Positions 1-5,342 of a stretch of DNA of 6,429 bases are shown in pieces. A program made the position numbers and the translations under genes. Within the stretch, counting starts at the first letter, position 1; each line of letters starts with the position of its first letter. The notes under the pieces are model-generated. The model saw only the letters and a program-made list of their open reading frames with translations, did not search any database and was not told where the DNA came from. Source of the DNA: Candidatus Caenarcanales bacterium (GTDB lineage: Bacteria; Cyanobacteriota; Vampirovibrionia; Caenarcaniphilales; Caenarcanaceae); contig CANLFK010000127.1 of NCBI GenBank assembly GCA_947489925.1, positions 1 to 6,429 on the forward strand. Direction: 5' to 3'.

Positions 1-1315
1 AACTTTCGGCACAATATTCAGTTACAAATTCCTGTTCAATTGGATCTTGAATATCATAAATTAAATCAACTGCTTCTTCTAAAGCCTGACGCCTTTCTTG
101 ATTGTCTTGTAAATCAATATAATTTTGAAAGATTTTTTTTAAAGCAAATTGATATGCAGTCGGAGCATTTTGCAAAATACTTTCTAATTCACTTACTTCA
201 TATTTGAGCAAAAATTCATCAATGTCTTTTACATTAGGCAAATACAAAGCTTTGAGGTCTGGTTTTTGAGCAAATTGTAATTCCTGAAAAATATGCAAAC
301 TGCTTTTAAGGGCTTTTTGCCCCGCTGAATCAGCATCAAAACCTAAAATGATTTTCCTTTGTAAATTAGACTGATAAAGTATTTGAATTTGCTCTTTGGT
401 TAAAGCCGTTCCCAAACAAGCAACTGCGTATTTTATACCTTTTTGATGAGCTTGAATAACATCAAAATAACCTTCCAAAAGCAAAATCTTCTTTTCAGTT
501 TTGGTATATTCTTGAGCTATATTCAAAGCAAATAAATGCTGACCTTTTTGGTAAATAGCGGTTTCAGGTGAATTATAATATTTGGGTTGTCCGCTTATAT
601 CTTTTAAAATTCTTGCTCCAAAAGCAATTACTCGATTTTCTTGATCCTTAATTGGTATCATTAGCCGCTCTCTAAAACGGTCGCACGGAATACCAGTTTG
701 TTTGTCTTCACGAAATAAGCCAGTTTTATATAAAAATTCGGGTTGCTTGATTGCATCGCCTAATTCAGCACTATAATTTTTTTGCAAATGAGACAATAAA
801 GCATTAGACGAATTTAAGCTCACACCCAATTCAAATTGATCAATAGTTTCTTGGTTTAATGAACGATTTGTAATTAAATAATTTAAAGCAAATTTAGCTT
901 CTGGAAAGACTGAACACAAATTATTCGCAAAAAAGTCTTTGGCAATTGTATTAATTCTAAAAAGTAAATCTTTTTCCGCTAAAATTTTGGGGTCTTGGGC
1001 GGCAGTATTTTCACTTTTAATAATTTCATAGCCCATTTCGCCTGCTAAGTTTTTGACAGACTCATAAAAGGTAATTTTCTGATATTCAGTAATAAATTTG
1101 AACATATCACCAGTTGCACCACAAGAAAAACATTTATAAATTCCTTTTTGCGGACTAATAATTAGTGAAGGTGATTTATCATCATGAAAAGGGCAAAGAG
1201 CCACAAAATTAATGCCATTTTTTTTGACAGTCAAATTGCGAGAAATAATACTTAAAATATCAAAGCGGTTTTTTACTTCTTTTAAAGCCTCAGTGAAACT
1301 AACTTTAAATGGCAT
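1..1315 (-). CDS. dnaG: DNA primase DnaG, C-terminus cut by window edge
   Basis: DnaG synthesises the short RNA primers that start Okazaki fragments, working with the replicative helicase DnaB. Reading the minus strand from ATG 1315-1313 (MPFKVSFTEALKEV) gives 438 uninterrupted codons to the window edge. The N-terminal CHC2 zinc ribbon is complete: C41, H44, C62 and C65 in C-x2-H-x17-C-x2-C spacing, with the typical CPFHDDKSPS and YKCFSCGATGD contexts. The TOPRIM catalytic core has the EGYFD motif at residues 281-285 (E281) and GFDADSAG at 325-332 (D327, D329, metal-binding acidic residues), followed by a LPNVKDIDEFL segment. The C-terminal helicase-binding domain would lie mostly beyond the edge. 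No convincing Shine-Dalgarno precedes the ATG, but the start matches the normal DnaG N-terminus just before the zinc ribbon. It is divergent from the gene at 1502. Identification is firm; only the truncation limits the entry. Confidence 0.97.
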   Translation of the reverse strand, partial: MPFKVSFTEALKEVKNRFDILSIISRNLTVKKNGINFVALCPFHDDKSPSLIISPQKGIYKCFSCGATGDMFKFITEYQKITFYESVKNLAGEMGYEIIKSENTAAQDPKILAEKDLLFRINTIAKDFFANNLCSVFPEAKFALNYLITNRSLNQETIDQFELGVSLNSSNALLSHLQKNYSAELGDAIKQPEFLYKTGLFREDKQTGIPCDRFRERLMIPIKDQENRVIAFGARILKDISGQPKYYNSPETAIYQKGQHLFALNIAQEYTKTEKKILLLEGYFDVIQAHQKGIKYAVACLGTALTKEQIQILYQSNLQRKIILGFDADSAGQKALKSSLHIFQELQFAQKPDLKALYLPNVKDIDEFLLKYEVSELESILQNAPTAYQFALKKIFQNYIDLQDNQERRQALEEAVDLIYDIQDPIEQEFVTEYCAES

Positions 1316-1501
1316 TTTATTACTTTATTATCTGGACTTAAGTTTAATCATAATTACTAGGGATTAAACTTAATTTATTAAATATTTAGCTTAATTTAGC
1401 TTTGTGCAAACTCTCATTATATCAATGAATTCATTACTAATAAGTTTTATTTAAAATAATTACTGGCAAATATTAGTTATTCGACCAACTTTTATTTTGT
1501 A
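1316..1501. promoter_or_regulatory. Divergent intergenic region between dnaG and the Thr-Pro protein gene
   Basis: This very AT-rich spacer separates two divergent start codons, so both promoters should lie here, although dnaG could have another arrangement. No pair of -35/-10 boxes stands out. Weak candidates for the plus gene are TATATC at 1418-1423 and TAAAAT at 1452-1457. It also holds a perfect 12-bp inverted repeat (listed separately), two copies of ATTTAGCTT 10 bp apart (1384-1392 and 1394-1402) and a perfect palindrome AATGAATTCATT at 1424-1435. The promoter role is inferred from gene orientation. Confidence 0.45.
1338..1373. repeat. Perfect 12-bp inverted repeat upstream of dnaG
   Basis: TTAAGTTTAATC at 1338-1349 is exactly the reverse complement of GATTAAACTTAA at 1362-1373, with a 12-bp spacer. 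The near edge is 22 bp upstream of the dnaG ATG. It could be a dimeric-regulator operator or a hairpin in the dnaG 5' leader. It lacks the G/C stem and adjacent T-run of an intrinsic terminator, and no gene ends here, so termination is unlikely. Confidence 0.6.
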
Positions 1502-2269
1502 ATGAACTTAAATATTAATAATAGTAATAGAGGTGCACAATTTGAACAGACTGCACAACAAAATATTGCTCAAAAACAATCGATAGTTAATGTGGAGACA
1601 CCGAATGCAGCCCAAATGTTAGCGGCTATGCAAGATGGTTATAGTCCAAGTGCTGCTCTTCAAATGGGTAGTGGCATGCCTTCTATCAATATTCCAACCA
1701 ATCAAGCTAATAATAATAGTGGTGTTATTAATTCTGGAAATGACTCTTTAAATATGATTGGACAACAAGGAATTAATCAAAATCAAGTTATGGTTGGTGG
1801 CGGTTGGGGACCAGTTACTTATATTTATCAGCCACCAATAGATACTCCTTGCCCAACACCAACTCCTTCAATAACTCCAACTCCAACTCCAACAACAACA
1901 CCAACGCCTTCAATAACTCCAACTCCTTCAATAACTCCAACTCCTTCAGTTACTCCTTGTCCACCAGCTGATTATTTTCATTGGCCTTGTATTGATGAAA
2001 CAACTGGACAAGTTGTCTATAATCATATTTCGACACATAGAGATCTTGCATATGTTTCAATCAATGGAGAGAATGCTTATTTTTCAATTGATCAATTCAA
2101 TAAAGTAGCTGGTGAAAAATTCAATGGTTTCCCACCTAATGGAGAAGCTGGAGTGGTAGCATTAATACAAAGTGGTGAACTCACACGAATACCGACAGCG
2201 GCTAATGGACTGCCAGATGCACCAGAAAATCCAGCCATTGAAGGAGTTGATTATTTTATGCAAGCTTAG
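1502..2269 (+). CDS. Hypothetical protein with Asn/Gln-rich N-terminus and Thr-Pro repeat tract
   Basis: This 255-aa protein is not one I recognise. Residues 1-110 are rich in Asn, Gln, Ser and Gly and contain a GGGWGPVTYIYQPP segment (99-112). Residues 115-154 are a Thr-Pro-Ser tract of the TPTPSI type, bracketed by C117 and C153 in matching TPCP contexts. Residues 155-255 look like a small folded domain with C163, beginning ADYFHWPC and ending VDYFMQA. No signal peptide or membrane segment is visible. The start is bounded: an in-frame TAA lies at 1457-1459, ATG 1502 is the first ATG after it, and the next Met is residue 39. There is no Shine-Dalgarno. It is the only plus-strand gene and stands alone, divergent from dnaG and convergent with rnhB. 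The Thr-Pro tract suggests an extended linker or stalk between two regions; any surface or structural role is inference. An uninterrupted 255-codon frame in AT-rich DNA supports a real gene. Confidence 0.82.
   Translation: MNLNINNSNRGAQFEQTAQQNIAQKQSIVNVETPNAAQMLAAMQDGYSPSAALQMGSGMPSINIPTNQANNNSGVINSGNDSLNMIGQQGINQNQVMVGGGWGPVTYIYQPPIDTPCPTPTPSITPTPTPTTTPTPSITPTPSITPTPSVTPCPPADYFHWPCIDETTGQVVYNHISTHRDLAYVSINGENAYFSIDQFNKVAGEKFNGFPPNGEAGVVALIQSGELTRIPTAANGLPDAPENPAIEGVDYFMQA
1859..1957 (+). repeat. 18-bp imperfect tandem repeat encoding the Thr-Pro tract
   Basis: The unit ACTCCTTCAATAACTCCA occurs at 1862-1879 and in three adjacent copies at 1904-1921 (one mismatch), 1922-1939 (exact) and 1940-1957 (three mismatches), with CCAACT-type hexamers between. 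A 26-bp block at 1859-1884 recurs exactly at 1919-1944, offset 60 bp. The 18-bp unit is a multiple of three, so copy gain or loss would keep the reading frame and change only tract length. Confidence 0.85.
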
Positions 2270-2353
2270 AATTAAAATAATGTGAATTCGATCGACGGAA
2301 AAGTCTTAGAACACTCCCCGACTAAAATAGACCTTGAATATTTTATGACTTAA

Positions 2354-2383
2354 TAAACCCCCCAGCCCCCTTGACAGGGGGAG
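2354..2383 (+). repeat. REP-like palindromic element, left copy
   Basis: A TAAACCCCCC head is followed by a hairpin whose stem is CCCCCT (2366-2371) and AGGGGG (2376-2381) around a TGAC loop. The conserved run of C residues beside a short G/C palindrome resembles REP sequences. The same design occurs in reverse orientation at 2492-2521. No adjacent T-run makes it a standard terminator on this strand. Confidence 0.7.
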
Positions 2384-2491
2384 TTTTGAAGTTTTTTCCT
2401 AAAAATTATCAAATTTAAACCTAAGACTTAAACCATCAAGTAAGTTTCAAACTGAGTGAAATATAATCTTCGGAATACTAAAACATTGAGT

Positions 2492-2521
2492 TCCCCCTGT
2501 CAAGGGGGCGGAGGGGGTTTA
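2492..2521 (-). repeat. REP-like palindromic element, right inverted copy
   Basis: Read on the minus strand this matches the left copy: TAAACCCCC, a short variable spacer (TCC against CA), then GCCCCC, TTGACA and GGGGGA. The stem is CCCCCT at 2493-2498 with AGGGGG at 2503-2508 around GTCA. The pair in opposite orientation, about 110 bp apart, has the layout of a BIME-like unit or of terminal inverted repeats of a small non-coding element. Annealing of the two whole arms would also give a long cruciform or RNA stem. Confidence 0.7.
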
Positions 2522-2586
2522 GCAAATGAAGTTTTTTAGAAACAAATTATACCGTAATAGCTCACTTTATTTCGGGATTGCTATAG

Positions 2587-2636
2587 AACACAGCAAATAA
2601 AATCTAGCTTCTCTGTGCGGTTTTATTTGTTTTGTT
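2587..2636. terminator. Possible terminator hairpin between convergent genes
   Basis: The arm at 2587-2602 and the arm at 2621-2636 pair at 13 of 16 positions, including nine consecutive pairs (CAAATAAAA with TTTTATTTG), around an 18-nt loop. On the plus strand the outer 3' arm is T-rich. The hairpin begins 39 bp beyond the rnhB stop codon. The stem is nearly all A-T, so termination is a tentative reading. CACAG (2589-2593) can alternatively pair with CTGTG (2613-2617). Confidence 0.35.
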
Positions 2637-2674
2637 GGTCGTCGAACTCACATTAAAATAAAAACAAGTAAAAT

Positions 2675-3346
2675 TTATAATTCAAAAAGCTTAATTTCAT
2701 TATTTAAAGAATCTGGAATAAGCTTTCGGATAAACTTTGGGCGATGTAATTTAGTAGAGCCATAATTTATAATCGCCTCTTGATGCTCTTTTGTGCCATA
2801 ACCTTTGTTTTTTTGCCAATTAAAATGTTTAAAATCTTCTTGTGTCGAAAGATCAATCATTAAATTATCTCGATAAACTTTAGCCAAAATTGAAGCAGCC
2901 GCAATATGCAAAGACTGGCTATCTCCTTTTATAACAGTTTTTTGTGGAAGTTTTAATTGTCGTATTTTTAAATTTCCATCTACTAAAATCAAATATTTAT
3001 GTTTTTCGGTGGGATTTATTTTGCTTAATAATTGCTCAATTGCTTTTCTCATAGCTAAAAATGTTGCATTCAAAATTCCAATTTCATTAATTTCTGCCAC
3101 GCTAGCTTCACCCAAAGCGTAAAAACAATTTTCTTTCAATTTGTCAGACAAGCTTTGTCTTTTAGTAAAATTTAGCTTTTTGGAGTCATTTATTTCACTT
3201 AACCAATTTTGCTTTAATGTTTTAGGTTCAAAATTAATAGCTCCTGCGACAACACAACCAGCCAAACAACCACGACCAACTTCGTCTACTCCAATTATAA
3301 AGTCATAGTTTTTTAAAAATTCAAGGTCAAAATCAATTAAATTCAT
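2675..3346 (-). CDS. rnhB: Ribonuclease HII
   Basis: RNase HII cuts RNA in RNA-DNA hybrids, including single ribonucleotides left in DNA, and acts in the cytoplasm during replication and repair. From ATG 3346-3344 the product is 223 aa, a normal family length. The signature GVDEVGRG carries the first catalytic Asp-Glu pair (residues 21-22 from this start). DSKKL follows; the third acid lies in LVDGN (D123) and the fourth in the block IAAASILAKVYRD (D160). The conserved KGYGTKEHQEAI and LHRPKF motifs follow. The frame is open further upstream to a TTG at 3364-3362 (229 aa). I prefer the ATG because the TTG abuts the T-run of the upstream terminator; neither has a Shine-Dalgarno. The usual second Pro of GRGxLAGPVV is Cys here. 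The gene is convergent with the Thr-Pro protein gene and separated from its upstream neighbour by a terminator, so it probably has its own promoter, which I cannot place. Confidence 0.95.
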   Translation of the reverse strand: MNLIDFDLEFLKNYDFIIGVDEVGRGCLAGCVVAGAINFEPKTLKQNWLSEINDSKKLNFTKRQSLSDKLKENCFYALGEASVAEINEIGILNATFLAMRKAIEQLLSKINPTEKHKYLILVDGNLKIRQLKLPQKTVIKGDSQSLHIAAASILAKVYRDNLMIDLSTQEDFKHFNWQKNKGYGTKEHQEAIINYGSTKLHRPKFIRKLIPDSLNNEIKLFEL

Positions 3347-3365
3347 ACAAATTTTGTGTGTCAAT

Positions 3366-3402
3366 AAAAAAAGACCGCTAACTAATTAAAGCTAACGGTC
3401 TT
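3366..3402 (-). terminator. Intrinsic terminator after the small secreted protein gene
   Basis: On the minus strand AAGACCG (3402-3396) pairs perfectly with CGGTCTT (3377-3371) around an 18-nt loop. The stem runs directly into a seven-T tract (3372-3366). It lies about 64 bp past the stop codon of the 98-aa gene and immediately before rnhB. On the plus strand there is only a weak TTAAATTT tail, so it is best read as a minus-strand terminator. Confidence 0.85.
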
Positions 3403-3465
3403 AAATTTAAAATAAATCTCTTTGGTTTAGAAAGAAAAATATTTTTATTTAGAGAGTCCTAATAA

Positions 3466-3762
3466 TTACTCTGCACCTTCTCCACCTTCAGGTGAGGCAG
3501 CCCAGTCATAGAAATCAGAAGCGACTTCTTTTTCGCCAGCTTTTTTCCATGTGTAGTAATTATAAGGTTTGTTCTTATAAGCACATTTGTCGAGTTCAAT
3601 AACTTTGTGTGGCTTATTAGGAGCACAGTCAAAGCATACTGGACCGCATTTTGTTGGGGTTGGATTACACTTATCTTCGAATAAGCGAGCTTGTGAATCA
3701 GAACCAGTTAAGGTAACGAAAGCAAAAGCTAAAAGGAAAGTTGTGCTAGCAAACTTTTTCAT
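3466..3762 (-). CDS. Small secreted cysteine-rich hypothetical protein
   Basis: This 98-aa protein is not one I recognise. Residues 1-25 form a typical Sec signal peptide: a KK start, a hydrophobic core LLAFAFVTL and a likely cleavage after SQA. The mature part has five cysteines (C32, C39, C43, C46, C60), three of them packed in CGPVCFDC, then an aromatic stretch YNYYTW (67-72) and an acidic Glu/Gly tail. Clustered Cys in an exported protein suggests disulfides or metal binding; with an odd number, one thiol may stay free or link to another protein. The start is supported by GGAG 10 nt upstream (complement of 3772-3775). An intrinsic terminator follows, so the transcript probably ends with this gene. 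It lies downstream of the secreted thioredoxin-like gene on the same strand and shares a 10-bp upstream motif with it, so a redox link is possible but unproven. Confidence 0.85.
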   Translation of the reverse strand: MKKFASTTFLLAFAFVTLTGSDSQARLFEDKCNPTPTKCGPVCFDCAPNKPHKVIELDKCAYKNKPYNYYTWKKAGEKEVASDFYDWAASPEGGEGAE

Positions 3763-3771
3763 TTCAGTAAG

Positions 3772-3775
3772 TCTC
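3772..3775 (-). promoter_or_regulatory. Ribosome binding site of the 98-aa gene
   Basis: The minus strand reads GGAG followed by ten bases and the ATG at 3762. This fixes the start and contrasts with the lack of such a site before dnaG, rnhB and the plus-strand gene. Confidence 0.7.
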
Positions 3776-3793
3776 CATTAATGAGTCTATATA

Positions 3794-3803
3794 TTAAGTG
3801 AAT
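3794..3803 (-). promoter_or_regulatory. Shared upstream motif ATTCACTTAA, copy 1
   Basis: The minus strand reads ATTCACTTAA, 31 nt before the ATG of the 98-aa gene and running into an AT-rich ATATATAG. The identical decamer precedes the thioredoxin-like gene at 5211-5220. It may be part of a promoter or an operator; with two copies the assignment is tentative. Confidence 0.4.
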
Positions 3804-3921
3804 CTTGATTTGAATTTGGTTTTTAATCACCATAACTACAAATAAAGATTTTCCACAAATATTTTAAACCGAAACTGAGCTTTTAAGGCTAGTATTACGC
3901 TTTAATTTTTTATTAAGTAAT

Positions 3922-5193
3922 TTATTGGAGCTCACAATTCAAAATTTGGGCTAAATTATCTAGCTCATAAACACCAGCTAATTCTCTTTTATCTTCCAAG
4001 ATCCAAGTTGGATAAACTAAAATACCATTACATTCAGCTTGTCCTAATGAGCAATCTACAATTTTTACTTTTTTAGAAGCACTTCCTAATTCGCCTAATT
4101 GTTGCATAGTAGCTTTTTGTTGAATTGGTTTACCTTTACTTTGATCAAGAATTCCATACAAAATAATATTTCGATTAATTAAACATTGAGCTAATTTTTC
4201 TTGTTTTTTCTCTAAAAATACTTTGTCTTGTTGATTATAAGAATTACTAGAATTAGAACTTGAAGTTACCTGTTGATCATTTTGATAATTAACTGGTTTT
4301 GAGAAAACTTTATTTTGTTCAGTTTCATCATTCATATTTGTCATTTGCGAGGAAGACTGACCAGAACTGTTTGTATTATTATCAGAAATCATTTCTCTGT
4401 CTTCAAGAGTACAACCAAAGGTTTTAGCAATTTGATTTAAGCTTTTTTCTGGACCAAGTAATTTTTTACCACTTGATGGTTCTCTCCAAGTTGGAAAAGG
4501 AAAAGTATTATTTTTATTACATTCAGCTACTTCACTGCCTGAACCTTTACAATTATGAAAGTTTGAGCTTAAATATTTTTCAAAATTGCCTTCAAACATT
4601 TCTTTTTGTTTATTACAATGGCTGCATTTTGGTGAACCATAAAACTTAACACCTTTTGATTTTAAGCATTTAGCTAATTCAGCACTGTTTCCATAAACAG
4701 GATTGGAAAAGTCATTATTAGTATTATTGTCTTCGGAAGCTCTTTTTAGATTATTATTAGATTGAGAATTATTAGAAATAACCGATTCTGAATAATCGTC
4801 TCCAAGAGCTTTAGCGACAAACATATCACAATCAGAAACGCTAGCAATTTCATCTAAACCGACTTCACGGACAATCTTTTTGCCATTTGTAAAATTCCAC
4901 TGTGGAAACTTGCCAACTTTAGCGACATTACATTCTTTGGCGGCGGCTGAACCAGCTCTACAATCTACAAAACGGACATTTCTAAAATAAGATCCAAACA
5001 TCTCTTTTTGCTTTTTGCAATGTCCACAATTAGCAGTTCCGTACATAGTTGCGTCTTGAGCGGCAAGGCATTTGCTTAAAGCTTCAACTGCTTTTGGGTT
5101 TTCATAATTAACTGCTTTGGCCTGATTTAAAGGTAAAAGTAAAATTAAAGCCAGTAAAAAAAGTTTTATTGAACTCGTGAATTTCTGATTCAT
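3922..5193 (-). CDS. Secreted protein with three tandem thioredoxin-like domains, third lacking CxxC
   Basis: This 423-aa protein has a Sec signal peptide (hydrophobic residues 11-21, likely cleavage after AKA at 27), so it should act outside the cytoplasm, probably in disulfide chemistry. Three repeats share one pattern: a Cys before YG, a CxxC, a Cys at the end of a strand, a Cys about ten residues on, a cis-Pro motif and a final Cys. Domain 1 (about 36-125) has C42, CGHC 56-59, C78, C88, FPQW (P97) and C122. Domain 2 (about 170-262) has C176, CSHC 190-193, C215, C225, FPTW (P234) and C261. Domain 3 (about 332-421) has C337, C381, C388, YPTW (P395) and C420, but Q351 and G354 replace the CxxC cysteines. 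Asn/Ser/Gln-rich linkers (about 131-165, 265-325) separate the domains. The CxxCxxQKEMF and FPxW features resemble the thioredoxin domain fused to cyanobacterial VKOR, but no membrane domain is present here. AGAGG five bases before the ATG (complement of 5199-5203) supports the start. Confidence 0.9.
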   Translation of the reverse strand: MNQKFTSSIKLFLLALILLLPLNQAKAVNYENPKAVEALSKCLAAQDATMYGTANCGHCKKQKEMFGSYFRNVRFVDCRAGSAAAKECNVAKVGKFPQWNFTNGKKIVREVGLDEIASVSDCDMFVAKALGDDYSESVISNNSQSNNNLKRASEDNNTNNDFSNPVYGNSAELAKCLKSKGVKFYGSPKCSHCNKQKEMFEGNFEKYLSSNFHNCKGSGSEVAECNKNNTFPFPTWREPSSGKKLLGPEKSLNQIAKTFGCTLEDREMISDNNTNSSGQSSSQMTNMNDETEQNKVFSKPVNYQNDQQVTSSSNSSNSYNQQDKVFLEKKQEKLAQCLINRNIILYGILDQSKGKPIQQKATMQQLGELGSASKKVKIVDCSLGQAECNGILVYPTWILEDKRELAGVYELDNLAQILNCELQ

Positions 5194-5198
5194 TTAAG

Positions 5199-5203
5199 CC
5201 TCT
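5199..5203 (-). promoter_or_regulatory. Ribosome binding site of the thioredoxin-like gene
   Basis: The minus strand reads AGAGG, five bases before the ATG at 5193. This well-spaced Shine-Dalgarno supports a start that also places the signal peptide correctly at the N-terminus. Confidence 0.7.
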
Positions 5204-5210
5204 TTGTGTT

Positions 5211-5220
5211 TTAAGTGAAT
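5211..5220 (-). promoter_or_regulatory. Shared upstream motif ATTCACTTAA, copy 2
   Basis: This decamer is identical to the one upstream of the 98-aa gene (3794-3803) and lies 17 nt before the ATG of the thioredoxin-like gene. At this distance it could sit at the transcription start or in the leader, with TACTAA just upstream as a weak -10 candidate. The role is inferred only from recurrence. Confidence 0.4.
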
Positions 5221-5342
5221 TTAGTAAAAATTGAAACTTTGATTGTCGTGAAAATTTCAGACAGTTTCTTAAAGCTGATTATGCCATAAATTTTATTAAG
5301 CAAAATTTTATCTTTTATTAAATGCTGAAAATAAAAAAATAA

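Larger units (their letters stand above)
2270..2674. other. Gene-free convergent spacer with REP-like pair and AT hairpin
   Basis: These 405 bp lie between the stop codons of the plus-strand Thr-Pro protein gene and the minus-strand rnhB. I see no credible ORF. The spacer holds two inverted G/C-rich REP-like units (2354-2383, 2492-2521) and an AT-rich hairpin at 2587-2636. It also holds a 9-bp inverted pair, AAGTCTTAG at 2301-2309 and CTAAGACTT at 2421-2429, and an 11-bp direct repeat TGAAGTTTTTT at 2387-2397 and 2527-2537. The G/C-rich blocks contrast strongly with the surrounding base composition. Confidence 0.8.

Noticed and set aside
1384..1402. Two ATTTAGCTT copies upstream of dnaG as origin iterons
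   Set aside because: Only two short AT-rich copies, with no DnaA boxes or replication initiator gene nearby.
1859..1957. Tandem repeats as a CRISPR array or replication iterons
   Set aside because: The repeats are in frame within a coding sequence, encode Thr-Pro units and have no unique spacers.
2371..2376. TTGACA inside each REP-like hairpin as a -35 promoter box
   Set aside because: It is the hairpin loop sequence in both copies, and for the left copy the bases about 17 bp downstream do not resemble a -10 box.
3587..3781. 64-codon plus-strand ORF antisense to the 98-aa gene
   Set aside because: It lies almost wholly opposite a gene with a clear signal peptide, ribosome binding site and terminator, and its own product shows no recognisable feature.
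3879..3915. Possible terminator after the thioredoxin-like gene
   Set aside because: Only 3-5 bp A/T stems (AGC/GCT and TTAAT/ATTAA) can be drawn, without a G/C stem followed by T-run in the minus direction.
5278..5283. CATAAT (minus strand) as -10 box for the thioredoxin-like gene
   Set aside because: No acceptable -35 at normal spacing; in such AT-rich DNA a lone hexamer is weak evidence.
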